Part shown: piece by piece, positions 25,891 through 37,323 of the stretch
How the letters are laid out: the number at the start of each line of letters is the position of its first letter
Numbering within the stretch: the first letter of the stretch is position 1
Assembly (NCBI RefSeq): GCF_023228785.1
Contig: NZ_JALOAN010000007.1
Coordinates: 10,919-74,918, forward strand
Source: Sulfurimonas sp.
GTDB taxonomy: Bacteria > Campylobacterota > Campylobacteria > Campylobacterales > Sulfurimonadaceae
Direction of reading: 5' to 3'
Length of the DNA: 64,000 bases
The notes under the pieces: generated by a model
Seen by the model: only the letters and a program-made list of their open reading frames with translations
The model's database searches: none
Told to the model about the DNA's origin: nothing
Made by a program: the position numbers and the translations under genes

Positions 25891-26595
25891 ATGCTAAGAA
25901 AACTAGGCAAGTTCATCTTTATGGTTGAACTTGGTTACAAACAGATTAAAGTCTTTAAAAAGACATATTTTCATCCATTTATATCTCTAAAACTAGCTTA
26001 TAAACAACTCTCAAAAGATAGACAATCATACTCAAACGCAATCATAGAGTTTTTAAATATAGAAGTAGAACTTATAGGTGAAATACCTCAAAGGGACAAG
26101 ATCTTATACGCTATAAACCATCGTTCTTTACTAGATATTATAGTTATGGAACACATATTTGCAAAGCATGACAAGAGTGGAACTTGGATAGCAAAACAAG
26201 AGTTATTTGACGCTTTTTATGGTGATTTTTTTAGATATAGCGGTTGTATTAGTGTAGATCTACAAAACAGAAGAGGACTTTTAAAGTTTTTTAAAGAGAT
26301 CAAACACACTCTAAAAAAAGTAGATGACTTTAACATTTATATATTCCCAGAGGGAGAGAGAAACAAAACCACAGATATTTTAGAGTTTCAAAGTGGTGCA
26401 AAAAAAATTGCAAAAGCAAACAACTTAGATGTAGTGCCTGTCTTTATAAATGACACACTAGAGAGAACTTTTAAAGAGGCTCCATTTAAAGAGAAAAAAA
26501 AGATTCAAGTTCACTTTGGAGAGTTGATACAAGATCATGAAAAGCTTGAGAACAACTATAAAGAGTTTGTTAAAAATGTAAAGGATAAAAATTGA
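25891..26595 (+). CDS. PlsC-like lysophospholipid acyltransferase
   Basis: 234 residues with the acyltransferase motifs NHRSLLD (H77 and D82 of HX4D) and FPEGERN (152-158). These define 1-acyl-glycerol-3-phosphate acyltransferases, which add the second fatty acid in phosphatidate synthesis at the inner membrane face. An N-terminal hydrophobic stretch anchors it. The ATG comes directly after the small lipoprotein gene without a clear ribosome site, suggesting translational coupling. It overlaps the pdxJ start. Confidence 0.85.
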   Translation: MLRKLGKFIFMVELGYKQIKVFKKTYFHPFISLKLAYKQLSKDRQSYSNAIIEFLNIEVELIGEIPQRDKILYAINHRSLLDIIVMEHIFAKHDKSGTWIAKQELFDAFYGDFFRYSGCISVDLQNRRGLLKFFKEIKHTLKKVDDFNIYIFPEGERNKTTDILEFQSGAKKIAKANNLDVVPVFINDTLERTFKEAPFKEKKKIQVHFGELIQDHEKLENNYKEFVKNVKDKN

Positions 26596-27386
26596 GCAGT
26601 ATGAAATTAGGCGTAAACATAGACCATGTAGCAGTTTTAAGAGAAGCAAGACGAGTAAATGATCCAGATATTTTAGAGGCTCTTAGTGTCGCTTGTGCAA
26701 ATGGAGCAGATCAGATCACAATACATCTTAGAGAAGATAGAAGACACATTCAAGATATAGATGTTAAAAACATTATGATGCACTCAAAACTACCAGTAAA
26801 CTTAGAATGTAGCATTGACAAAGATATCTTAAATATTGTTAGTGTTTTAAAACCTCATCGTGCAACTTTAGTTCCTGAAAAAAGAGAAGAAGTAACGACT
26901 GAGGGCGGACTAGATCTATGTAAATATGAAGATGAAATAGCCTTTGCAATAACACAACTCCACGACTCCATAATTCCAGTATCTCTTTTTGTAGATCCGA
27001 CTATTGAAGCTATGGAGATGGCAAAAGAGTTGGGCGCTGAGATGGTAGAACTTCACACAGGACTTTTTGCAAACCTTTTTGCAATGCTAAACTCTAACCT
27101 TCCTCACTCAAACCACGCCATAAAAGAGCTTATACTTCCTCGCTATGAGTTGGCAAGTAAGCTTGAACACTCACTAGAAGCGCTACAAAGTGCAGCAACT
27201 CACGCACAAAAACTAGGACTCCAAGTAGCAGCAGGTCACGGACTAAACTACCACAATGTTTCATATATGATGAGCATAAAAGAGATAACCGAGTTAAACA
27301 TCGGTCAAAGCATAGTAGCAAGAGGCGTTTTTTGTGGTCTAGCTGAGGCTATAAAAGAGATGAGAAGACTAACTCTAAGAGCTTAA
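26592..27386 (+). CDS. pdxJ: PdxJ, pyridoxine 5'-phosphate synthase
   Basis: 264 residues from TTG at 26592, or 261 from ATG at 26601. AAGGA lies 6 nt before the TTG and the TTG overlaps the upstream stop, so the TTG is favoured, although the family usually begins near KLGVNIDHVAVLREARR, right after the ATG. PdxJ condenses 3-amino-2-oxopropyl phosphate with deoxyxylulose phosphate in vitamin B6 synthesis. The motifs NIDHVA, THLRED-like IHLREDRRHI, NLECS, LVPEKREEVTTEGG and AAGHGLNYHN are present. Confidence 0.95.
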   Translation: MSSMKLGVNIDHVAVLREARRVNDPDILEALSVACANGADQITIHLREDRRHIQDIDVKNIMMHSKLPVNLECSIDKDILNIVSVLKPHRATLVPEKREEVTTEGGLDLCKYEDEIAFAITQLHDSIIPVSLFVDPTIEAMEMAKELGAEMVELHTGLFANLFAMLNSNLPHSNHAIKELILPRYELASKLEHSLEALQSAATHAQKLGLQVAAGHGLNYHNVSYMMSIKEITELNIGQSIVARGVFCGLAEAIKEMRRLTLRA

Positions 27387-27400
27387 CTTTATATGTGTTA

Positions 27401-27415
27401 CCACGCGGAGCGTGG
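27401..27415. terminator. inverted repeat between convergent pdxJ and czcA-like genes
   Basis: CCACGC-GGA-GCGTGG is a perfect 6-bp-arm palindrome in the 45-bp gap between two convergent genes. It looks like a shared bidirectional transcript end. The surrounding GTTACCACGCGGAGCGTGGG resembles a repeat motif seen in many genomes. Confidence 0.5.
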
Positions 27416-27431
27416 GAACAAGTAGGAATAT

Positions 27432-30400
27432 CTAAGTTTTCTTTCTATACATCAAGTAATAACCAGCTGGTAAAACTAAAAGTGTAAGTATAGTTGAACT
27501 TATGATCCCGCCTGTTATGACCACTGAGAGTGGGTACTGGATCTCGCTTCCGACACCGCTTGCATATAGAAGTGGTAAGATCCCAAATAGCGTTGTAAAT
27601 GCTGTCATCAGCACTGGGCGAAGACGAAGTAGTGTTGCATCTTTTAGTAAAACTTTTAGATCTTCGTTAGGAAATTTACTTCTTAGCTCATCTATAAAAC
27701 TGACTAAAACTATGCCGTTTAAGATGGCTATTGCAAAAATAGCTAAAAACCCTACAACAGCGGAAATAGACAAGTAAATGCCACTTACTATAAGAGCTAT
27801 TATGCTTCCTATGAAACCAAAAGGTACATTTATTAAAATCAGCATCGCTTTTGAGATGGAGTTAAATGCAGTATATAGAAGTAAGATAACTAAAAAGATA
27901 GTTATAGGGATGATGACCATAAGCTTTTGAGTAGCCTCTTGCATATTTTTAAAATCCCCTGCCCAGTCGATGTAGTAACCAGTTGGCATCTCAACACTCT
28001 CTTTTATAAGCTTGTTTGCTTCTTTTACAAATGAAGCCACATCTCGTCCATCTACTTCCATCGAGAGAACCATATAACGACTAAGATTTTCTCTTTTTAT
28101 AAACGATGCTCCATGTGAGATCCCAATGTCACAAACCTGATCTAGTGTTACAAGTGAGCCATTTTTTGAGCGAAGAATTACCTCTTTTAAAGCCTCAATG
28201 TCTTTTTTTGCATCTTTGATCTTTGCAACGATCGGAAACCTTCTAATGCCCTCGATCATCTGAGTAACTTCTTCTTCGCCAATGCCATTACGAATAACCT
28301 GCATAACCTCATCTACACTAATGCCATAACGAGCAAGTGCTAAGTAGTTTGGCTCTATTTTTATCTGAGCTTGACCTAGTTGAGTCTCTACTTCCATTCT
28401 TACAAGTCCACGAACACCGCTTATTGTATTTTGAATATTTTTAGAAATAGCATCTAACTCTTTTTGGTCATAGCCATATATTTTTATGGCAAGTTCAGAA
28501 CTCACACCCTCTAAAAGCTCTTCTATCCTCATAGCAATGGGCTGAGTTGGAACAAAAGCAATGTGTTCAAACCAATGTTGTAGATCTTCATTCATTTCAT
28601 GTGTAAGAGCAGGTAGATCTTTTATGCCATCTTTTAGAGTGAGTAAAACTTCCATATAGTTAGCCTGAGCAGTCTCGCCTTTTTCACTTCTACCAACCAT
28701 AGAAAGCACTGAACTTACCTCATTTGGGTAGGTTTTTAGTATGTGTTTTTCTATCATTGCAGCATTTTCAACCGACTGAGTAAGAGCAGTCCCTGGAATG
28801 GCTATAACTCTATACATGATCGACTCTTCATTTAGTGCTGGCATAAACTCACGACCTTGTTGTAAAAGCACAAAAAGTAAAGCTAAAAATATAATACTAA
28901 CAGAAGCTAAGATTTTTTTAGAATTTGAGAGTGAAAATATTAGTAGTGGAGCGTATGCTCCTTTTAAAGCGTCCATTAGTCTGTTTTGTGAATTTTTTGT
29001 AGGTTTTAGTAAGAAAAACGCTAAAGTAGGAACTAAAACTAAAGCCACAAAAAGCGAGCCAAGCATGACAAAGACAATGTTAAGTGCCATAGGAGAGTAT
29101 AGTTTTCCTGCTAAGTCATCGAGTGAGAGAAGAGGAATAAACACAGCTACAATGATGAGAACTGCAAATGTTATGGGCTTTGCTACTTCTTTTGTTGCAT
29201 CTGCAATTACCTTTAATTTGGAGTTTTCTTCTTCATTATGAAGTTTACGAAAGGTGTTTTCAACTACAACTATAGTCGCATCTACGATCATCCCAACCGC
29301 AATTGCTAGTCCACTTAGAGTCATAAGATTTGCTGAGAGTCCGTAATAATCCATAAGCAAAAAAGCAATAAGTAGCGATATTGGTAGAGACAAGATCACT
29401 ATAAATGCAGAACGAAACTCAAATAAAAACAAAAACAATATAAATGCGACTAAAATCATCCCCATCATAAGTGCAGATGTCATAGTTTCTAGCGCCTTGT
29501 TTGTTATCTCAGTTCTGTCATAAATAGTCTCTATGCTCACATCTTTTGGAAGCGTAGAGTTTATGGTTGGAAGTTTTTCTTTTATGTGACCTACTACTTT
29601 TGCAGCATTTGTTGCAGTTCTTTGTAGAACCATTCCCATAACAGCTTCATCTCCATCTATGCTAACTGCTCCAAAGCGTGGAACCACGCCAACTTCAACC
29701 TCAGCAATATCGCCAATAGTTACAGCTTGACCTTCGCTTGATTTTAAAACTGAGTTTCTAATATCATCTAAAGATTTGTAAAGCCCAGATCCACGGATCA
29801 AGTACTGTTCACGGTTAAACTCTAAGTATTGACCTCCTGCTGAGAGGTTACTTTTTTGAAGTGCAGTTATAACATCTTCATAAGTAATGTCAACATTTTG
29901 AAGTTTTTTAGTGTCAACTAAAACATTGTATTGTTTTTCATCTCCACCCCAACCTATAACTTCTTCAACTCCTGTAACACTTTTTAGTAGTGGAGTGACA
30001 ATGTAGTCTTGCATCTCACGGAGTTCTTGAAGTGTGTAGCTACTACTCGCATCTTTGAGTCTGTACCAAAAGACTTGACCTAGTCCTGTGGTGTTTGGTC
30101 CAAGTTCTGGCTTGCCCCAACCCTCTGGAATATCTACACTACTAAGCCTCTCATTTACAAGTTGGCGTAAAAAGTATATGTCCATTTTATCTTCAAAAAA
30201 GACTGAAACATAAGAGAGTCCAAAAAACGAGTTTGACATTATCTTCTTAACTCCAGCCATTCCTGAGAGTGCTGACTCTATGGGGTAAGTTATGAGTTTT
30301 TCAATGTCCTCAGCGGAGTTACCATTACTCTCAGTGTAGATGACAACTTGCTTTGGCGTTATATCTGGAAAAGCATCTATGGGTATATCTTTATAGGCTT

Positions 30401-30485
30401 TAAAACCAAAAGCACTAATGGCAATGAAAAGAGTTAGTACTAAAAACTTGTACTTTAGTGAAATATCTATAAGATTATTTAGCAT
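27432..30485 (-). CDS. heavy-metal efflux RND pump, CzcA/CusA family
   Basis: 1017 residues, the length of the proton-driven inner-membrane pump of metal efflux systems. A first membrane helix (residues 12-30) is followed by the family opening IPIDAFPDITPKQV, large periplasmic loops, two groups of transmembrane helices (about 335-490 and 845-1010) and the helix-4 motif GMIVDATIVVVENTFRKL. It works with the fusion protein and outer-membrane channel encoded directly upstream. Which metal is exported cannot be read from the sequence alone; copper/silver or zinc/cobalt/cadmium are both possible. Confidence 0.95.
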   Translation of the reverse strand: MLNNLIDISLKYKFLVLTLFIAISAFGFKAYKDIPIDAFPDITPKQVVIYTESNGNSAEDIEKLITYPIESALSGMAGVKKIMSNSFFGLSYVSVFFEDKMDIYFLRQLVNERLSSVDIPEGWGKPELGPNTTGLGQVFWYRLKDASSSYTLQELREMQDYIVTPLLKSVTGVEEVIGWGGDEKQYNVLVDTKKLQNVDITYEDVITALQKSNLSAGGQYLEFNREQYLIRGSGLYKSLDDIRNSVLKSSEGQAVTIGDIAEVEVGVVPRFGAVSIDGDEAVMGMVLQRTATNAAKVVGHIKEKLPTINSTLPKDVSIETIYDRTEITNKALETMTSALMMGMILVAFILFLFLFEFRSAFIVILSLPISLLIAFLLMDYYGLSANLMTLSGLAIAVGMIVDATIVVVENTFRKLHNEEENSKLKVIADATKEVAKPITFAVLIIVAVFIPLLSLDDLAGKLYSPMALNIVFVMLGSLFVALVLVPTLAFFLLKPTKNSQNRLMDALKGAYAPLLIFSLSNSKKILASVSIIFLALLFVLLQQGREFMPALNEESIMYRVIAIPGTALTQSVENAAMIEKHILKTYPNEVSSVLSMVGRSEKGETAQANYMEVLLTLKDGIKDLPALTHEMNEDLQHWFEHIAFVPTQPIAMRIEELLEGVSSELAIKIYGYDQKELDAISKNIQNTISGVRGLVRMEVETQLGQAQIKIEPNYLALARYGISVDEVMQVIRNGIGEEEVTQMIEGIRRFPIVAKIKDAKKDIEALKEVILRSKNGSLVTLDQVCDIGISHGASFIKRENLSRYMVLSMEVDGRDVASFVKEANKLIKESVEMPTGYYIDWAGDFKNMQEATQKLMVIIPITIFLVILLLYTAFNSISKAMLILINVPFGFIGSIIALIVSGIYLSISAVVGFLAIFAIAILNGIVLVSFIDELRSKFPNEDLKVLLKDATLLRLRPVLMTAFTTLFGILPLLYASGVGSEIQYPLSVVITGGIISSTILTLLVLPAGYYLMYRKKT

Positions 30486-30494
30486 CCTCTCTCC

Positions 30495-31649
30495 TTAGTG
30501 ACCATGTCCGCCAAGGGAAGATTTGAGTAGCTGAGACTTTACGAAGTAACTTTTGTCACTAACATAGATCTCCCCAACTCTTAATCCCTCAACTGCTACA
30601 AACTCTTCATCTTGAGCTACAATATTTACAACACGAACTCCGTAAGGTGTTTCTTTTTCTTCACCATGACCCTCATGCTCATCTACTTCTTTGGTATGTT
30701 TTTCATTCTCTTCTTCATGCTCATGACCTTCGTGTTCATCGTGAGCTTCTTCTTTGTGTTGCTCATGTTTAGAGGTAAAAATAACCCATTCATTGTTAAA
30801 AAAAGAGAGTGCAGATCTCTGTACTGCTACATAACTTTTTGTATTGTCAAAGTAAAGTTTAGCACTCGTATAAGCATTTTCATAAAGCTTGTTAAAACTA
30901 CTATCTATGCTTGAGAGAAGGACTATTCTTTGTGTTTTCTCATCTACTTCTGGCAGTATCTGAGTAACATTAGAAGCTATTTTGTCATCCTCAACATCTA
31001 TAACTATCTTTTGCCCTACTCTTACTCTAGATCCATACTTTAGAGGTAAAAAAGACTTCAAATAAAAAGCTTGTTCTTTTGTAACTAAGATGATCGGAGT
31101 ATCCTCTTTTATGCTTGAGTGAAGTGGTTGTAGTATTTGTGAGACAATTCCATCACTATGAGCATAAAGGATGTAACTAGATGAAGCTCGCTTTAGTGAG
31201 CTTGTGTTTATGCCTAAAGTACTTAGTTGAGATTTTAAAGATGTTAGTTTTGCTAAAGCTTCATCTCTTTTAATGCTCTCTTGGTTTAACTCTTGCATCG
31301 AAGTCATCCCTTTTTCATAAAGAGTTTTAGAGGCTTGAAAGTTTTTCTCTTGTGAGTCTAGTTGAGTCTTTAAAGAGATGAAGTTTGCTGTCATATCTGA
31401 GAGGACTATAGACTCTATAAGAGCTATTTTTTCTCCACTTTTCACACTTTGACCTACTTTTACAAAGTACTTCTCTATGTGACCGCCAACAAGTGACATA
31501 ACTGATTGTTTTGCATTTGAGAGCTGGACTATTTGTGAGTTTAACTCTATGGACTTTGAGAACTCTCTCATTTTTGCATGTTTTGTTGGTATGTCAACTG
31601 CAAATAGTGTCAGTGCTAAAACACTTGTTAGTAAAAAAATCTTAGTCAT
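30495..31649 (-). CDS. metal efflux membrane-fusion protein, CzcB/CusB family
   Basis: 384 residues: a signal peptide (1-17), lipoyl-like and coiled-coil hairpin segments (around 55-155) and beta-barrel domains. An insert at about 290-325 is very rich in His and Glu (HDEHEGHEHEE, HEGHGEE), a probable metal-binding loop, and the C-terminus GGHGH adds more. It bridges the RND pump and outer-membrane channel in the periplasm. The start overlaps the upstream channel gene by 8 bp, and 9 bp separate it from the pump gene. Confidence 0.92.
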   Translation of the reverse strand: MTKIFLLTSVLALTLFAVDIPTKHAKMREFSKSIELNSQIVQLSNAKQSVMSLVGGHIEKYFVKVGQSVKSGEKIALIESIVLSDMTANFISLKTQLDSQEKNFQASKTLYEKGMTSMQELNQESIKRDEALAKLTSLKSQLSTLGINTSSLKRASSSYILYAHSDGIVSQILQPLHSSIKEDTPIILVTKEQAFYLKSFLPLKYGSRVRVGQKIVIDVEDDKIASNVTQILPEVDEKTQRIVLLSSIDSSFNKLYENAYTSAKLYFDNTKSYVAVQRSALSFFNNEWVIFTSKHEQHKEEAHDEHEGHEHEEENEKHTKEVDEHEGHGEEKETPYGVRVVNIVAQDEEFVAVEGLRVGEIYVSDKSYFVKSQLLKSSLGGHGH

Positions 31650-32811
31650 TATATACTCCTATGAGATAATTATTTGTGATAATATTTTTGCTTAACGAAG
31701 TCTCAATTTCTATAAGAGACTCTTTTGTTTGTATCACTCTATTTTTAATATTTTGAAGTTCTAGTAAGTTAATACTTGCTATTTTATAGCCATCTTCAAA
31801 CATATCTAAAAGTTTTATTTGTGTTTTTAGAGTCTTCTCATTTTTAGATTTTAAAAGCAAGAGCAGATCTCTTTGTTTATTAAGCCTCTTTATCTCAATA
31901 GATAGCTTTGCCTCTTGGTTCTCTATTAGAAAATGAGTTTTGTCTGCTTCAAGCTTCGCTATTTGCATCTCTTGTTTTGAGTCGTTAAAAATAGCAAGTG
32001 GAATTGAAGCTCCAACTCTAAACACATCTTGATCTGGCTCATTCTCATACTCAGCACTTATATCTACCCACTTTACTTTGTGAGAACCTACTTGAGAAAG
32101 AGCTTTTGCTTCATTTTTATAGCTTAGGAGAAAATTTATCTCTGGGTTATTTGCAGGCGATGTTTCCTTAGCTAATTTAAACTCATGAGTAAATTCTAGT
32201 TCTATCTCTTGTGAAATTCCAGCAAATTCTAAAAGAGTAAAGTACTTTTCTTGTATGTCAAGGTTTAGAGTTTGTGCTTTTATCTCTACCATTTCAAAAT
32301 CAACCTGAGATTGAAGCATCTCGCCCTTTGAAATAGTCCCTGCCATATTTCTTTGTACTGAGATCTCATAAATATGTTTTGCTATTTCTAACTCTTCTTT
32401 TGAAAGTTCATGCATTTTTCTTTGATCTGCATACTCTGTAAAAAGTAGTGAAAGATCACGAATAAACTCCGCATAAGAGAGAGCGTAACTCGAGGTTGCT
32501 TTCTTAATAGTTGCGTTTGAGAGAGCATCTGCATCACTACTAACTCCCCATAGTCTAATGGGCTGAGTAATGCTTACGCTGTATCCATTTTCATCTTTTG
32601 AACCATCTGGTTTAAACCTAGAGTAAACTAGATCTAGTGTTGGATTTTCATATCTTGTATGGATCCGACCTTGCTCTTTTGCTTGAGAGATCTCTAAGTT
32701 TGAAGATCTCAAGTAAGGGCTACTCTTTAGTGCGTTGTCTAAAAAAGCATCAAAATTTTGTGCAAATAGCGATGCTGAGATTAGGACAACTGCTAATAAT
32801 ATTTTTATCAT
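31642..32811 (-). CDS. outer-membrane efflux channel, TolC/CzcC family
   Basis: 389 residues from the ATG at 32811, which has AGAGGA 6 nt upstream; an in-frame start at 32832 lacks this. A signal peptide (1-17) is followed by two repeated long-helix blocks typical of TolC-like trimeric channels (LDLVYSRF, SITQPIRLWG, VGASIPLAIFND). It forms the outer-membrane exit of the metal pump. The 264-bp leader in front is filled with a repeat array, which may affect expression. Confidence 0.9.
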   Translation of the reverse strand: MIKILLAVVLISASLFAQNFDAFLDNALKSSPYLRSSNLEISQAKEQGRIHTRYENPTLDLVYSRFKPDGSKDENGYSVSITQPIRLWGVSSDADALSNATIKKATSSYALSYAEFIRDLSLLFTEYADQRKMHELSKEELEIAKHIYEISVQRNMAGTISKGEMLQSQVDFEMVEIKAQTLNLDIQEKYFTLLEFAGISQEIELEFTHEFKLAKETSPANNPEINFLLSYKNEAKALSQVGSHKVKWVDISAEYENEPDQDVFRVGASIPLAIFNDSKQEMQIAKLEADKTHFLIENQEAKLSIEIKRLNKQRDLLLLLKSKNEKTLKTQIKLLDMFEDGYKIASINLLELQNIKNRVIQTKESLIEIETSLSKNIITNNYLIGVYND

Positions 32812-32843
32812 TATGTATCCTCTTGTAATCAATAGTGTTGTGT

Positions 32844-33057
32844 GTCATCCTGAACTAATATGTCGTCATTCTGAACTACATCTCGTCATTCTGAACTTGA
32901 TTCAGAATCTCATGAGACTCCGTGTCAAGCACGGAGTGACGGTTGTGTGTGTCATCCTGAACTAATATGTCGTCATGTTGAACTAATATCTCGTCATTCT
33001 GAATATGTCGTCATTCTGAACTACATCTCGTCATTCTGAACTTGATTCAGAATCTAG
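32844..33057. repeat. degenerate array of GTCATTCTGAA-type hairpin units
   Basis: Six or more units of [C/G]GTCAT[T/C]CTGAAC, alternating with AATATGT or ACATCT linkers. Two units are completed to the hairpin CTGAACTTGATTCAG (in 32884-32910 and 33030-33056), with one TCCGTGTCAAGCACGGA hairpin (32919-32935) between. It is related to the repeats at 1444 and 7827 but has a T-for-C variant core. Unit spacing is irregular, so it is not CRISPR. Confidence 0.8.
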
Positions 33058-33074
33058 TTTTGTTTCGTAAAGGA

Positions 33075-33374
33075 TTATGCGATTGGGGGTTTATAAAATT
33101 CTAGATGGGTTTTGAAGTTGTATATTTCTTTGTCAGTTTTGTTTGCGGTAACTTTGTAGTCAATGTTTTGTAACATAACCTTTTTAGAGAGTAAATATGA
33201 CTGATGGTATTCAAAATGAATACTACATAGATCTCCATGAGGTTGTGGTGTGTCAAACTCGCTAATATACTCTACTACAGTGCAATGATCATCTTCTAAT
33301 GCTACATAAACATACTCATGCAGTATAGAAAAACCAATAACAAAAAGTAATGATAGAGTAATTAATTTTTTCAT
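33075..33374 (-). CDS. small exported protein ahead of metal efflux operon, unknown
   Basis: 99 residues, not recognised. A signal or anchor helix (2-19) is followed by a short periplasmic domain with two cysteines (DDHCTVVEY and HGDLCSIHFEYH) and several histidines, a composition suited to metal binding. It lies upstream of the efflux channel gene on the same strand, across the repeat array, so it may be a periplasmic metal chaperone or sensor for the pump (inference). Confidence 0.55.
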   Translation of the reverse strand: MKKLITLSLLFVIGFSILHEYVYVALEDDHCTVVEYISEFDTPQPHGDLCSIHFEYHQSYLLSKKVMLQNIDYKVTANKTDKEIYNFKTHLEFYKPPIA

Positions 33375-33417
33375 TCGCTGAGTATAACCGATAAAGGTAA
33401 AAAAGAGGTTATCAAGT

Positions 33418-36089
<2,672 letters not shown>

Positions 36090-36105
36090 CTATCTCAAAA
36101 AATAT

Positions 36106-37323
36106 TTATATTCGCTGTTTTTTTGATATAAGTGCTTTTACAAGTGACTTTTTTATAGATAGAAATGATGCAGTATTTTGTTTTAAAATCTTTTCTTGAG
36201 CTTTGATGTCTCTTAAAATACTGTCCATCTCTCGCTCTAGTTTTAAGTACTTATCTAGCACTCCTCTTTTTATCTCTTTAGATAAGATATTTTCTATTGT
36301 CTTTTTTATATCTTTTATCTCTTGCTTTTTTTCTTCTATATCAATTCTTAATTGTTCTTTTTCTTTTGGATCTTTGATGCCATATATATCATCCAACATA
36401 TCTTGAAGCACTCTAGCTTCAACTCTTAAAAGATCTGTCAATTTTTGTCTATCTTCTCTACACTCTTTGTTGTACTCTACTGGCGAGATTCCATCTACAA
36501 AAAACTCTACTATCTTTTTATCTAACTCCCTTGCATACTCTTTTATCTCTTGTATAGATACTTTTGTTCTGATATATACCTTGGCAACTGAGAGCATTGA
36601 GACTACATTCCACTTCATCCCCTCTTCAGTTAGTAACAATGGAACTTTATATTTATAACCATCAACTATAATAATATTTAGTGAGTAGTACTTTAAAAAC
36701 TCAACCATAAAGTCATTTGATCTAGAGATCTCATTTAACATAAACTCAGCTACACCTTCAAAAACTTCGTTGAAATGTATCCTAAATATATATCCGCTAA
36801 AACCTTTTAAAAAGTCTTCACAATGATCAAATTCATTAACCAACTCTTGCATAATGATAGCTTGAACATATGCAAAAACAAACTTTTCATATCTATCATT
36901 ATCTATCTTTTCTTCTAAAAAATATTTCTCTGTAAATGCTTTAACTATTTTGTTAAAAAACTTCTTACTCTCTGCTCTTGAGAAATACTCTTTGTAAAAA
37001 TCTTTTAACTCACTCTCTTCTATACCATTGAATCTACCAGCTACAGTATTGGCATCTTTTTCAGTGATCTTTTTCTTTTTTTCAACATCAAAAATTTTTA
37101 TAAATATCTGTTCTTGTTTGATTACAACTATATCACTCTGCTTTAGATCTAGTGCTTTTTTGATCGAAAACCTTAGTGCCTCTTTTGCTTCTTGCGTATC
37201 ATCTATTATCTTATAGATACCATCTCTTAGCTTTTTTTTCAAAATAATGATTTGGTTATTTTTATACTCTACAAGACTTTTATTATCTTGTATTATTTCT
37301 ATTATCTCTTCTTGTAACTTCAT
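36106..37323 (-). CDS. unknown protein with C-terminal coiled coil, coupled to GGDEF/EAL gene
   Basis: 405 residues, not recognised. No signal peptide or membrane helix is visible. The N-terminal half is mixed alpha/beta and charged, and residues 280-390 are a strongly charged helical stretch (EKEQLRIDIEEKKQEIKD) predicted as coiled coil. The start overlaps the stop of the preceding GGDEF/EAL gene by 4 bp, so the product probably acts with that c-di-GMP protein, perhaps as its target or scaffold. This link is inferred from gene coupling only. Confidence 0.6.
   Translation of the reverse strand: MKLQEEIIEIIQDNKSLVEYKNNQIIILKKKLRDGIYKIIDDTQEAKEALRFSIKKALDLKQSDIVVIKQEQIFIKIFDVEKKKKITEKDANTVAGRFNGIEESELKDFYKEYFSRAESKKFFNKIVKAFTEKYFLEEKIDNDRYEKFVFAYVQAIIMQELVNEFDHCEDFLKGFSGYIFRIHFNEVFEGVAEFMLNEISRSNDFMVEFLKYYSLNIIIVDGYKYKVPLLLTEEGMKWNVVSMLSVAKVYIRTKVSIQEIKEYARELDKKIVEFFVDGISPVEYNKECREDRQKLTDLLRVEARVLQDMLDDIYGIKDPKEKEQLRIDIEEKKQEIKDIKKTIENILSKEIKRGVLDKYLKLEREMDSILRDIKAQEKILKQNTASFLSIKKSLVKALISKKQRI

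Noticed and set aside
28798..29241. Plus-strand 147-codon frame
   Set aside because: It is antisense to the RND pump gene and has no ribosome site or recognisable domain.
32844..33057. Array of similar units resembling a CRISPR
   Set aside because: Units are irregularly spaced and share the linker sequences; there are no unique equal-length spacers and no cas genes. It is a hairpin-element array.
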